Source of the DNA: Actinophytocola sp050699935
GTDB lineage: Bacteria; Actinomycetota; Actinomycetes; Mycobacteriales; Pseudonocardiaceae
Assembly (NCBI RefSeq): GCF_050699935.1
Contig: NZ_JBOHGB010000015.1
Coordinates: 1-64,000, forward strand
Length of the DNA stretch: 64,000 bases
Direction of reading: 5' to 3'
Shown: positions 9,603-18,661 of the stretch, piece by piece
Layout: each line of letters begins with the position of its first letter
How positions within the stretch are numbered: the first letter of the stretch is position 1
Translations under genes and position numbers: made by a program
The notes under the pieces: generated by a model
Databases searched by the model: none
The model's input: the letters and a program-made list of their open reading frames with translations, nothing else
Told to the model about the DNA's origin: nothing

Positions 9603-10622
9603 CTACCAGTTGGCCGGTGGATCGCTGGCCGGGAATGATCCGTGACCCCAGATTTCGACGATGTCGGGCGCGGTGCGCGGGTGGTGGGCGGCTGCGTCGC
9701 GGACGTCGGTTTCCGTGTCCTGGGAGGGCTGGTCCGCTCCGATGACCGCGACGGGGCAGCGGGCACCGTGGATCACCGCATGGCTGACCGAGCCGAGCAG
9801 CATCCCGCCAAAGGCTCCGCGCCCGCGGGTGCCGACCGCGACCAGTTCGGCGGCTGCCGAGGCTTCGACGAGGGCCCGTTCGGCCGGCCCGTGCTCGACC
9901 ACGGTGGTGACGCTCAGCTGTGGGTGCGTCCGGTGGACCACCCGACGAGCCGTGTCAGCGATCTGCTGTGCGGCGCCGCGTAGCCGGTCCGGGCTGATCC
10001 CGGCGGGCGCCCGCTCGCCGGTGCAGGTGAGGATCTGCAGCGGGCTTGAAGTCGCGGCGGCGTGGTCGGCGGCGAACCGCACCGAGCCGGCGGCGCCCGG
10101 GGAGCCATCGGTTCCGACCACGACACCGCGTGCGGGTCCGGTCGGTCGGGGACTGGCGTCGGTCTTGACCACGACCACAGGACAGGAAGCACTGGCGGCG
10201 ACCGCGAAGGCCACCGATCCCAACAGGGGTCCCAGGACGCGACCGTGGCCCCGGGTGCCGATCACCAGCAGTCCGGCGTCGGCGGCTGCCTGGAGAAGCG
10301 TTTGGGTGGGACTGGTCACCTTGGTCGCGCCGGCGACCCGGAGCTCGGGCTGGGCGGCCAGGGCCTCGATGACGCCGCGGAGGGTTACCTCCTCGGCAGC
10401 CTCCAACGCCCGAGGTGATGGATCGAGGAGGCCCGGCCCGGGCCCGAGGGTCATCCCCGGGTAGTTCGCGGCGTACACCACCAGCAGGGGCGCGTCCCGC
10501 CGGTTCGCTTCGGCGGCCGCCCATACCAACGCCTTCCGGGCGGGCGGCCTGCCGTTGTAGCCGACGACGACGGGCAGTTGCCCGATGCTCGGGGAGTACC
10601 GCTCGGACTCGTCGTAGCCCAT
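9603..10622 (-). CDS. Tandem universal stress protein
   Basis: This 339-aa protein has two UspA domains in tandem (residues about 17-152 and 162-297). Each ends in an ATP-binding GTRGHGRVLGPLLGS or GTRGRGAFGGMLLGS motif of the G-2X-G-9X-G-(S/T) type, so nucleotide binding is likely. After the second domain an extra tail of about 40 residues ends in GSFPASDPPANW, a short motif also found at the ends of unrelated small stress proteins. It is transcribed away from the KhtT-like gene. Dormancy or stress signalling is the family role. Confidence 0.9.
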   Translation of the reverse strand: MGYDESERYSPSIGQLPVVVGYNGRPPARKALVWAAAEANRRDAPLLVVYAANYPGMTLGPGPGLLDPSPRALEAAEEVTLRGVIEALAAQPELRVAGATKVTSPTQTLLQAAADAGLLVIGTRGHGRVLGPLLGSVAFAVAASASCPVVVVKTDASPRPTGPARGVVVGTDGSPGAAGSVRFAADHAAATSSPLQILTCTGERAPAGISPDRLRGAAQQIADTARRVVHRTHPQLSVTTVVEHGPAERALVEASAAAELVAVGTRGRGAFGGMLLGSVSHAVIHGARCPVAVIGADQPSQDTETDVRDAAAHHPRTAPDIVEIWGHGSFPASDPPANW

Positions 10623-10777
10623 GACTCATCCCTCCCGGGCCGCGAGGCAGGCCAGCCACGTCGCTCGGACCAGCTGGACCTCTCCCGCCATGCTGCCCGA
10701 CGACCGGCAGCTTCGCCTGCCGCGACGGAACAGCCACAGATCTTGCTCGTGCGAGTTGCCTGTGCCACCGTCGGGTC

Positions 10778-11266
10778 ATGGACGTCGAGGTGCGTAGGCG
10801 CGACCTGCCGGGGCTGGGCAAGCAGTTCGAGATCGGGTGTGCCAGCGGCGGGCGGGTCGCCGTGGTCGTGCAGAACAACGGCGCACGCCACCTCTACACG
10901 TTCGAACCGGACGCGGACGCGGCCAGCAGCGCGCTCCAGCTCGACGAAGCCCAGGCGCGTGTGCTCGGCGCGATTCTGGCGGGTGTCTACTTCCGGCCGG
11001 CCGAACATGACGAGCCGGCCGTGTTCGGTGCCGTGGCCATCGACTGGTTGACGGTAGAAGCGGACGCACCGGCCCTGGCGGTCGCCGACCTGGTGCTCGT
11101 AGACCATCCCTCGGCCACGCTCGTCGCCATCATGCGTGGCGAGGAGACGCTCGTGAAGCCGGGACCCGACGAGCTGCTGCGCGCGGGCGACCAAATCCTG
11201 ATCGCCGGCCACCGCGCCGACATCTTCGAGGTCCGCGCGAAGATCGTGGAAGCTGCGCGTACCTGA
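10778..11266 (+). CDS. KhtT-like cation/proton antiporter regulatory subunit
   Basis: This 162-aa soluble protein has an N-terminal dimerisation segment and a C-terminal RCK_C (TrkA_C) domain (about residues 85-157) ending in ELLRAGDQILIAGHRADI, the usual RCK_C finish. KhtT proteins gate the CPA2 antiporter KhtU in response to c-di-AMP or pH. No CPA2 membrane partner lies next to it here, so it is either an orphan or acts on a distant antiporter. ATG 10778 is preceded by a weak site. It is divergent from the stress protein. Confidence 0.8.
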   Translation: MDVEVRRRDLPGLGKQFEIGCASGGRVAVVVQNNGARHLYTFEPDADAASSALQLDEAQARVLGAILAGVYFRPAEHDEPAVFGAVAIDWLTVEADAPALAVADLVLVDHPSATLVAIMRGEETLVKPGPDELLRAGDQILIAGHRADIFEVRAKIVEAART

Positions 11267-11538
11267 CAGGGGCCTCGACCGCGGCCACGTCGGTGCTGCT
11301 CGACCAATCGACGGCCGACCGCGTGGAGATCGTCGCAGATCCGATAGACCCAGGTGGAGGCTTGGCTGCCGACCTTCAGCGGAAGCGTTGTGGCACCTAT
11401 CGAGGACGATATTGCCAGATCAGTCTGATAGGTCGAAAATAACTAACATCCTGGCGAAAGTGATCGCGAGGTCCGGAAACCCTGCCCACGACCCGTGTCG
11501 AATCGACCTGCGGTCACCGGTGTCTTTGAAGGAGCGAC

Positions 11539-12495
11539 ATGTGTGAATCGTGCGATGTGGCCGGCGAGGACAGGCCGGACGCGAGGGTGTCTCGCCGTCA
11601 ACTCCTCGCCGGACTCGGGCTCGGGGCGTCCCTGATCGGGGTGACTGCTCTGGCGACGCCCGCGTCGGCGGCCACGCTGAAGAACGCGGCCTGGTGCAAT
11701 CCGGCGCTGGGCTACTTTCCCAATGGCGGCCACTACGGAGCGCCGCGGCCGGGCGGCCCGCATGCCGGCCAAGACATCACCAACTCCACCGGCACCGCCG
11801 TTTACGCGGCGGCGGCCGGGACGGTGATCCGCCGCGAGTGGGGCGGCGGGCTGGGGGGCCGTACCGGCAACGCCATCGTCATCTCCCACGGTGGCGGTGT
11901 CTACACCTATTACGGTCATCTCGATACGTACCGGGTTTCGCTCAACCAGTCCGTGTCGGCCGGTCAGCGCATCGCCGACATGGGCGCGACGGGCAACGTG
12001 ACCGGTCCACACCTGCACTTCGAGACGCACTCCGGCGGGCTGGGACCGACCGTCAATCCGGTCACCTTCATGTCCGCCCGCGGAGCCGACCTCGGCGGCG
12101 GCTGGCCGAGAATCGATCCCGACGCACGCGGTGCGACCGTGTCGGTCATCCAACATCTGATGAACCAGCGCGGCTCCGGGCTCGTGGTCGACGGTCACTA
12201 CGGCTCGATCTCGGTGAGCGCGGTCAAGCGGTTCCAGTCCGCCAGCGGCCTCGTCGCCGACGGCCAGGTCGGCCCGGCGACGTGGCCAAAGCTGATCTAT
12301 TCGTTGAACCAGGGGGCCAGTGGCCATCACGTCCGCGGGCTCCAGGTCGCGCTCAACAAGCGCAGCGCGAGCCTGCTGGTGGATGGCGGCTTCGGTTCGG
12401 TGACCAGCACAGCGGTACGCAGTTTCCAGAAGGTCAACCGACTGGTGGTCGACGGCAACGCCGGCCCGATCACCTGGCAGGCACTGGTCGGCTGA
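11539..12495 (+). CDS. Tat-exported M23 peptidase with two PG-binding domains
   Basis: This 318-aa secreted cell-wall hydrolase begins with a twin-arginine signal (SRRQLLAGLGLGASL, residues 19-33) ending near ATPASA. An M23 (LytM-like) domain follows, with the Zn-binding HAGQD and HLHFE motifs (about residues 74-78 and 156-160). The C-terminus holds two PG_binding_1 repeats, each with the VDG-G-T--AV--FQ pattern. It should cleave peptide cross-links in peptidoglycan. ATG 11539 follows AAGGAGCG. The gene is monocistronic, with a strong hairpin behind it. Confidence 0.92.
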   Translation: MCESCDVAGEDRPDARVSRRQLLAGLGLGASLIGVTALATPASAATLKNAAWCNPALGYFPNGGHYGAPRPGGPHAGQDITNSTGTAVYAAAAGTVIRREWGGGLGGRTGNAIVISHGGGVYTYYGHLDTYRVSLNQSVSAGQRIADMGATGNVTGPHLHFETHSGGLGPTVNPVTFMSARGADLGGGWPRIDPDARGATVSVIQHLMNQRGSGLVVDGHYGSISVSAVKRFQSASGLVADGQVGPATWPKLIYSLNQGASGHHVRGLQVALNKRSASLLVDGGFGSVTSTAVRSFQKVNRLVVDGNAGPITWQALVG

Positions 12496-12501
12496 CCTCG
12501 C

Positions 12502-12540
12502 ATCCGGGCCGTGACCCCTCCCGGTCGTCACGGCCCGGAT
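12502..12540 (+). terminator. Intrinsic terminator-like hairpin
   Basis: A perfect 14-bp inverted repeat (ATCCGGGCCGTGAC and its complement) with an 11-base loop begins 6 bases after the stop codon of the M23 peptidase. No U-run follows, which is normal for high-GC actinomycetes. Confidence 0.8.
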
Positions 12541-12652
12541 CGGGCGTCTAACAGACCACCTGGGCGCTGGTCGACGGAGCCGGAGGGGCTCGGTCTTCTT
12601 TGGGTGGTTCCGGACCAAGGACCCGAAGCAGATCGACCGATGTGGTGTCAGG

Positions 12653-13282
12653 TCAGCTGATGGGGCCTACGAGCTTCCATCCCGACCGCCACGGCCACCC
12701 GTTGCGTATGTTCATGGAGATGTTGAGAAACGCCATCTGCTCCAACGCCCTGGCCGCCGGGAGATCACCCACGTCGACCGGCCGGTAGCCGACCGAGGAC
12801 AGGAACTCGGCCACGATCGTCTTCGCTGTGTCGTTGCTGCCGGCATAGAAGCCGTCCAACTGTGCGTCGTCGACAACGGGCTCGGCTTGGTTGCCGGCGA
12901 ACACCGTGTTGAACGCCTTGACCACAAATGCTTCCGGAACCGCGTCCTGCAATACCTCTGCGCCTGACCGGTCGGTCACGGCGAGTCCAGACCCATCGGG
13001 CAGCAACGGGTTCGTCGCATCGATCACCGGCTTGCCCGCAACTCCCTCCGCGATCTCGCGGGCGACGCCGGCCACCGAGTCGTAGGGCACCGCGATCACG
13101 ACGGCATCCGCATCGCGCACGCCGTCGCCGTTCGACGCCGCCCACGAGACGTGGAGGCGATCCGCGACCGTCTTCGCGGTGTCCTGAGTTCTCGCGGTGA
13201 TCACCACGTCGTGTCCCGCGCGCGTGCTTGCCAGGGCAATCGCCTGTCCCACGTTCCCGGCGCCGATGACCGCCAGTTTCAT
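12653..13282 (-). CDS. NpdG-like NAD(P)/F420 oxidoreductase
   Basis: This 209-aa Rossmann-fold protein starts with the dinucleotide-binding MKLAVIGAGNVGQAIAL motif and continues with ITARTQDTAKT, in which an Arg replaces the acidic residue, suggesting NADP(H). The pattern ADAVVIAVPYDSV, VIDATNPL and VVKAFNTVF matches the F420-dependent NADP reductase/ProC-like family that moves hydride between NADP and deazaflavin F420. Substrate use cannot be told apart from other members by sequence alone. ATG 13282 follows a GGAGAGG site. It converges with the M23 gene. Confidence 0.85.
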   Translation of the reverse strand: MKLAVIGAGNVGQAIALASTRAGHDVVITARTQDTAKTVADRLHVSWAASNGDGVRDADAVVIAVPYDSVAGVAREIAEGVAGKPVIDATNPLLPDGSGLAVTDRSGAEVLQDAVPEAFVVKAFNTVFAGNQAEPVVDDAQLDGFYAGSNDTAKTIVAEFLSSVGYRPVDVGDLPAARALEQMAFLNISMNIRNGWPWRSGWKLVGPIS

Positions 13283-13483
13283 CTCCGCTCACCTCTCCTG
13301 AGAAAGTCACGCGATACGTGCGGGCTGGCGCGGCGCGAACGGCGCGCTGCGACAGCGCGCCTCCTCAGCCAACTCCCGGCTTCCACCGACGGGGTGCCAC
13401 GTCCGGCCAGATCGAAACGGGCGTCGGACGGTCCGCCGGTCGGCTCGCTCCTCCGCCGCCAGGCTGACCGATCGGGACGGAGG

Positions 13484-13816
13484 CTAATCGTCGATGGCGA
13501 GCGCCATGATCATCGCTTGCCTTTTCCCGGTGTCGGCCATATCGATCCTGGTGAGCTCCGTCATCTTCCGGAGCCGGTCGCGGATGGTGTTCGGGTGCAC
13601 GCCCAGCCTGTCCGCGCCTTGCGCGATGTCGCCACCGGCCTCAAGCCATGCCCGCAGGGTCGGAACGTATCGGGTGCCGTGCTGCGCGTCGTATTTGCGC
13701 AGTTCGACGATGGGACCGCGAGCCCGGGTCCTGCCGGCCCACGACTCCGAGTTCTGTAGCCGCGCCAGTTCGCCCGCCACGACTGGTAACGGTTTTTGGC
13801 ACGCGAGGTGCTCCAC
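13484..13816 (-). pseudogene. PucR/CdaR-family regulator, C-terminal fragment
   Basis: The 110-residue frame contains only the C-terminal HTH_30 domain of PucR/CdaR regulators: TLRAWLEAGGDIAQGADRLGVHPNTIRDRLRKM. Complete members have 300-600 aa, with N-terminal sensory domains that are missing here. The upstream part, in other frames up to about 13960, is not recognisable. I read it as a remnant of a truncated regulator gene rather than a functional small protein. Confidence 0.65.
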
Positions 13817-14956
13817 CCGGCTATCCGGGGAGCGACCGGCGATTCAGTGCCGCTCTGCGAGCCGCTTGCGTATACCAACCGCGCCGCGACCCGCAGATGA
13901 GCTACCGAGTTACAGCCCGCCAATGTTCGACAGCGGCGAAGCCGTGGGCTTCCGCTCACAGGAGGAGCCGGCGGACACTAGATCAGCGACCAGCTGCTCC
14001 CAGCCGATGAAGATACCGGTCATCCCGGATGGCGCGGTGGCCAAGGACCCGAGAACGTACCGGTACCGGTCGTGTGCGTCGGGAATGCCGGCGAGTTCCA
14101 GGTTCTCGGCGAACTGTTCCCGGTCGGCATAGGCGCGGATGTGAACGACTTCGACACCGCCGAGGTACAGCTCCGCATCGGCGATGCGCGACTCGCCGGC
14201 GGGCACCCGCCGGAAGGTGATCGAACGCACCGGGTACGTGGAGTCCCTCCTCGTTGTCCCGCCAGGTCAGCGGCGGGAAAGCGTGCCACGTCGTGTCAGC
14301 TGCATCGCGATCATCGCGTCCAGTCGTAGATCAAGCCCGGACATCTCGCTGTGGGTCACCGCGAACTCCTCGCGGCCCTACTCTTCGGACCGCGACCACC
14401 GCGTCGGCAGGGGCACCTCGAGGTAGTCGCGGGCACGCAGCCATTCGATGGCCCGGCCATGCAGCAGGCTCGACGTGGCCAGCTGGGGCACTGGTGTCGA
14501 GGCGAACAGCGGACTTCCCCCGCCCGGGTGGGCCGAGGGCCGCCTTTGGGTACGAATGGACGAGACACGGATGGTCGTCGGCCCGGTCAGCACGCCCGGT
14601 CACGACAGCGGGCACCTCGCTACCGTGGTTCCGCGGCAGGTCCTCCAGGGCGAACCAGCCGCGCATCGTGCGAGTTGGCTCGGGAAGAGCCGAAACACCG
14701 GTCGGTGCCGCGTCTGGTCGCGCATTTGTTGCGTGAGGTGGAGTCCAAGACTTTCGCTTGTGGTGACTGATCTTGCTGTTGACGATTTGGATCGGGCGGG
14801 TGGTCGGCACGGCTCTGTTCGGCGGTCCCGCTGCACCGGGTGCTGGACGTTGACGATCCGGGTTCCACTCGTGCTGATTCAGGTTGGGTATGCCGGCGTC
14901 CGAACTCCAGTAGAGTGCGGCCTGATGGCGGATTCAGGGGTGGGGGTTCATGGGTT
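13817..14956. other. Decayed coding DNA of unknown origin
   Basis: On the minus strand, fragments of apparently real protein sequence appear in different frames: residues like IADAELYLGGVEVVHIRAYA (about 14170-14110) and ALEDLPRNHGSEVPA (about 14640). They may come from one broken gene of about 300 aa between 14800 and 13910. No family is recognised and no intact gene is supported. Confidence 0.35.
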
Positions 14957-15244
14957 GTGGACGGGTACGAGGTTGAGATTGGTCAGCTGCGGGATGCGTC
15001 GAGGGCGGCGGGGTCGGCCGCGGATCAGGCCAGGGCGGTGCACCCGGGTAGCGGCTTAGGTGCGATCGCGGCGGCGTTGCCCGGTGGAGATGCGGCAAAG
15101 AGCGCGCCGACCCTGGCAACGACGTTCGACGAGCGCGCGACGGGGTGGGCTGGCGAGATCGACAGGTGGAGGGAAACGGTCTCGTCGGCGGCGAAGACAT
15201 ACTCTGAAAATGAGGATGCTGCCGAGAGGGCTTTCGGGGGATGA
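14957..15244 (+). CDS. EspC-like type VII secretion partner
   Basis: This 95-aa helical protein has the size and pattern of the EspC/WXG100-like family: an early DGYEVEIGQLRDAS helix, a central short turn, and a long second helix with TGWAGEIDRWRETVSSAAKTYSENEDAA. Such proteins are co-secreted with, and chaperone, larger type VII (ESX) substrates. GTG 14957 is preceded by GGGGTGGGGG at suitable distance. The stop overlaps the start of the large effector gene, so the two are translationally coupled. No ESX core genes are in the window. Confidence 0.7.
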   Translation: MDGYEVEIGQLRDASRAAGSAADQARAVHPGSGLGAIAAALPGGDAAKSAPTLATTFDERATGWAGEIDRWRETVSSAAKTYSENEDAAERAFGG

Positions 15245-16647
15245 CTGTCGGCTACGACGATGTCCGCAAATGGGACGCTGACGAGCTCGATACGTCTGCC
15301 ACCAACCTGCGTGGGCGGCGGGACAAACTCGTCGGGCTACAGGACGAACTCGACGACGCCAGGAGGTTGCCGGACTGGCACGGCTCCGCCGGCGAGCGTG
15401 CCCGCAGTTCGCTGGGCGATACGCGTAACAAGGCCGAGACGCTGATCGCGGAGCTGTCCGCCGTCGAACGCGCCCTGCGAAACGCGTCGGACGACGTCTC
15501 CGCCCTGAAGACCCGGGTCTCCAACAACGACTCCCTCGCCGACAAGTACGAGTTCAGCATCTCCGCCGACGGCACGGTCGTGGACAACAAGCCCGCCGAC
15601 AACGGCCCCGCGCCGAGGTCGCGATTCGAGGCCGAGGAGCGCGCCGCCGCCCAACGGCACCGCGAAATGATCAAGAAGCAGCTGGAGCAGGAAACAAAGG
15701 CGATACTCACCGCGGCGAACAGCATCGACGCCTCTCTCGCGCGGGTCATGCAGCTCGCGCAGGACGGCAAGATCAGCGACCACGGAGCGACCACCCTGGC
15801 CGACGCCAGGGGCGCCGGCCAGGTCGATGCCAAGGTGGTCGAGATGGAGCAGTCGCTGCGAGACGCCGGACTGCTGACCGGGCCGCCCGCGTCCGACCAC
15901 TACCGGCAATGGCTCGAGAATGCCGTGCGCCGAGGCGTGCCGGTCGAAACGATCATGAAGATCGCCGCCGATCACCACATCACGCCGGAGGACTTCGAGG
16001 TTCTCGACGGAATGGAGGAGATCCGCGAGGACGAGGACGGCGACGGGATCGCCAAGTCATACTTCTTGATGCCGACCGACATCAGCGGAGACGACGCCGC
16101 CAAGGCGGTGCGGATGACCTACATCCTCAACGCGGGCACCGACTACGGCACCGAAGGAGAGGCGACCGACTTCGGACCGACCCCGTACGGATCTGGGGAA
16201 CTGCAGCGAATCGTCGACCGGCAACGGGCAAATGACTGGAGCTACAACGACGATGTGGCGTTCGTTCACGGCAACGGTGGACGGCTGGTGACCACCCCGA
16301 ACGGCATGATGATGGGCTTGGGTGGGAACCTCATCCAAGATCAGTTCAGCCAGCGGGGCGGAACCACCTGGGGCGACACGTTCATGCTGAACATCGACGA
16401 CCCGGCAGATCCCGCGCAGCAGCTTCGCGAGGTGGCCGGGTCGGGCCACGCGTGGTACGACGGCGAAGGCGGCCCTCAGCGGGGCGATCTCGACATGGAC
16501 CGGCTGCTCCACCACGAGGAGCGCCACTCCCAACAATGGGCACGCGAGGGCTACACGGAATTCCTCGCCTCCTACGCGTGGGAACAGATCACAGGCGGCA
16601 ATGAGACCGAGGAAGACGCGGGACTTTCCGATGGCGGATATCGCTAG
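15241..16647 (+). CDS. Type VII secreted effector with HExxH zincin domain
   Basis: This 468-aa protein has an N-terminal WXG100-like helical hairpin (residues 1-105, with a W-H-G turn at 46-48), a long charged coiled linker (about 130-215) and a C-terminal domain carrying HHEERHSQQWAREG. H425-E426-x-x-H429 is a canonical zinc-metallopeptidase motif, and the downstream EFLASYAWEQ helix could give the third ligand. The layout of WXG100 head and toxin-like enzymatic tail is that of polymorphic toxins exported by type VII systems. It overlaps the EspC-like gene by 4 bases and the lipoprotein gene by 17. Target is unknown. Confidence 0.72.
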   Translation: MTVGYDDVRKWDADELDTSATNLRGRRDKLVGLQDELDDARRLPDWHGSAGERARSSLGDTRNKAETLIAELSAVERALRNASDDVSALKTRVSNNDSLADKYEFSISADGTVVDNKPADNGPAPRSRFEAEERAAAQRHREMIKKQLEQETKAILTAANSIDASLARVMQLAQDGKISDHGATTLADARGAGQVDAKVVEMEQSLRDAGLLTGPPASDHYRQWLENAVRRGVPVETIMKIAADHHITPEDFEVLDGMEEIREDEDGDGIAKSYFLMPTDISGDDAAKAVRMTYILNAGTDYGTEGEATDFGPTPYGSGELQRIVDRQRANDWSYNDDVAFVHGNGGRLVTTPNGMMMGLGGNLIQDQFSQRGGTTWGDTFMLNIDDPADPAQQLREVAGSGHAWYDGEGGPQRGDLDMDRLLHHEERHSQQWAREGYTEFLASYAWEQITGGNETEEDAGLSDGGYR

Positions 16648-17188
16648 ATGGTCGCGCATCGCCTGCGCCGCCCTGCTCGTGGTGTCGGCGACCGCGGCGT
16701 GCGACACCGAGGCGCAGTATGCGCCGTCGCTGCCGCCGGCGGCCGGGTTCCGTGTCGATGACGGCGTCCTGAAATTGTGGACGGGAACCCCCTGTCGGGG
16801 CGTCACCGGCGTGACATTGATCTTCGACTCCGGCACCGCGAAGAGCGCGCAACAGGTGTGGTCCGCACCGCGGCCGGGGGTGTCGTTGGAGCGCATGGAC
16901 CTGCTGGGGACCGCCCAGGGATCATCTCCGGACAGTACTGGATCTCTCCTGGTCAAGAAACGCCTGCCGGCGGACTACGACTGGACCAAGGCCGACTCGA
17001 TCGTCTTCTCCGTCGACGGCCCGAGGGCGTACGGTGCCAGGGTCGACGTCGACCAGGTGCTGACAGAGTCGGCCCGGCATCCGTCCCGGAGCTACCTGTT
17101 CGGCCAGGCCGGCTGGATGGACGCGTCGGACGTACAACGAGAGAACCAGAAGTCGTTCCTGACCGTCTGCACTCCCGACCCGGGGTGA
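16631..17188 (+). CDS. Putative lipoprotein next to T7SS effector
   Basis: This 185-aa protein has an N-terminal hydrophobic segment ending in SATAAC, a plausible but weak lipobox, then a soluble domain rich in beta strands (about residues 35-185). I recognise no family. ATG 16631 is chosen over the upstream start at 16601 because it puts the signal peptide at the N-terminus. It overlaps the end of the effector gene by 17 bases, so it is probably co-transcribed. An immunity role against the effector is possible but only inferred from position. Confidence 0.6.
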   Translation: MADIARWSRIACAALLVVSATAACDTEAQYAPSLPPAAGFRVDDGVLKLWTGTPCRGVTGVTLIFDSGTAKSAQQVWSAPRPGVSLERMDLLGTAQGSSPDSTGSLLVKKRLPADYDWTKADSIVFSVDGPRAYGARVDVDQVLTESARHPSRSYLFGQAGWMDASDVQRENQKSFLTVCTPDPG

Positions 17189-17242
17189 TGGAGGTGCCCG
17201 GCCGGTCTCGACCTCGACACACCCCAACTTGCGGAGTCGAAT

Positions 17243-17497
17243 ATGGACGCGCCAGGTAGTACCACCCGTACAAGCCCGCTGCGGACGGCGCTGCGGCGCC
17301 TCGTGCTCGGTGCGTTTTTCTGTGTCGTCGTATTGATCGTGTTGCTCGTCGGCGCGGCGGTGCTCAGCGTCACCGGGTTGTCCTTCGACCCGCACGGCTA
17401 CGGAATGTTCGCGGGGATCCTGTTCGCCGTGGTGCTCATGCCGGTCGCGCTGATGCTGTGGGTGCTGTACCGGTCGATGCGGCGAGGCGGCAATTGA
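17243..17497 (+). CDS. Small two-helix membrane protein
   Basis: This 84-aa protein has two predicted transmembrane helices, at about residues 20-46 and 55-76, with basic residues on both cytoplasmic sides. No family is recognised. It lies 54 bases after the lipoprotein gene on the same strand and may be the last gene of the type VII secretion locus, perhaps an immunity or anchoring protein. ATG 17243 lacks an obvious Shine-Dalgarno sequence. Confidence 0.5.
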   Translation: MDAPGSTTRTSPLRTALRRLVLGAFFCVVVLIVLLVGAAVLSVTGLSFDPHGYGMFAGILFAVVLMPVALMLWVLYRSMRRGGN

Positions 17498-17967
17498 CCA
17501 GCGGCGCAACTACCTCGACACAGCTCGTGGCAAATCTCGGAGTCCGTCGACCCTTCGATCTCGTGGTAGAGGCTGAGATCGACCGCGAGGACCAGTGAGA
17601 TTCACTCGGAGGAAGTCCCCGAGGTAGCCCCACAGCCACCGGCCGAAGCGGAACGGATGGCAGTTCGTCTCCTGCACCGGGGGCGATTGTGGCACGGATA
17701 TGGGCGACGACCCGGCTAGCTGAGCTAGCCGATACCGAGGCCCGGCTGCTGAGACTGAGGTGTGGCACCTGGACCCTCAGACCATGCCCGCCCGAACTCA
17801 CGTCCCCGACGAATGAGCCCGTCCGGCCAGCATTCGAACTGGCGTGGAATTCATAGATCACGACAGACCAAAGCGGTACGTTGTGCGGTACCCGGGGAGC
17901 GGCTCGAAATAGAGGCATCGAAAGTCGTGGGTAAGAGAGTGTCCGAGGACGATCTTGCGCACGATCC
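17498..17967. other. No gene recognised
   Basis: About 470 bases without a supported gene. A minus-strand stretch (17510-17690) encodes residues such as FRFGRWLWGYLGDFLRVNL that look protein-like but have no start or context. I see no RNA gene or strong hairpin. Confidence 0.4.
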
Positions 17968-18273
17968 CTACGTCTGGGCGTGCCCTGATCTCGCCCCTAT
18001 ACCGCATTTTATGGGGCCGCCGGCCTGGGCTGGCCGCGACAGGGCATGTGCGTGACGCCGTTGAAGTGGCGTTCGACCCAGATGAGGCTTTGTGGGGAGC
18101 GAAGCTTCCAACGCGTCCTCGTCCAGCCGGCAGTCCCACGCCACGCAGGCGTCCTCCAGCCGCCGGTGCACCTCCGCGACCGGCCGGCCCGTGAACCCGA
18201 TGAACACCTCGTCCAACGCCCATACCAGCGACACCACCGCCGGCCCCGGCGCACGCTCATCCACCACACCCAT
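17968..18273 (-). CDS. Hypothetical protein, about 101 aa
   Basis: The frame starting with ATG 18273 encodes a segment that looks like real protein (SLVWALDEVFIGFTGRPVAEVHRRLEDACVAWDCRLDEDALEASL) and then turns into Arg/His-rich sequence after about residue 65. The first part may therefore be genuine with a frameshifted or recombined C-terminus. No domain is recognised. It lies alone in a decayed area. Confidence 0.35.
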   Translation of the reverse strand: MGVVDERAPGPAVVSLVWALDEVFIGFTGRPVAEVHRRLEDACVAWDCRLDEDALEASLPTKPHLGRTPLQRRHAHALSRPAQAGGPIKCGIGARSGHAQT

Positions 18274-18507
18274 CCTCACCCCGCCAACACGGGCGCGACC
18301 AGCGGAAACACCCGAACGAGGTGGGGCGAAATCAGAGTGCCGCACACTGCTCTGTTGTGTCTGTGTGCCGTTCCGTCCGGCTGCTCGCACAGCATGGGCG
18401 ACAGACCTTCCTGCGGTCTTCCACCTGCCTCACAGTCGCTGCGGGTCGTTGGTCACACAGTCCCGCTCGTGATGCGGTTCGTTAACACATTCCGATATAG
18501 GCATATG

Positions 18508-18660
18508 ATGGCCGCCATGGCACGAGCGGCGACGACCTCGGACGCGTCAACGCGATCGCCGAGCCGCAGCGGCGGGAGATCCTGGTGCTGCTGCGGGGCG
18601 GCGAGCGGCCGGTGACCGAGCTGGCGCGGGATCTGGGGATGAGCCAGCCGCAGGCGTCCA
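18508..18660 (+). pseudogene. ArsR-family regulator, truncated N-terminal fragment
   Basis: From about 18545 the plus strand encodes NAIAEPQRREILVLLRGG followed by VTELARDLGMSQPQAS, the start and recognition helix of an ArsR winged-helix repressor. The reading frame of the first ATG (18508-18517) does not match this segment, so a frameshift lies near the start. The homology stops abruptly at about 18658, where the convergent sulfotransferase gene begins. About half the DNA-binding domain and all the rest are missing. Confidence 0.65.
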
Positions 18661-18661
18661 T

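Noticed and set aside
8312..9745. 477-residue plus-strand frame opposite the TerC gene
   Set aside because: Low-complexity His/Glu/Asp/Gln sequence, antisense shadow of a clear membrane-protein gene.
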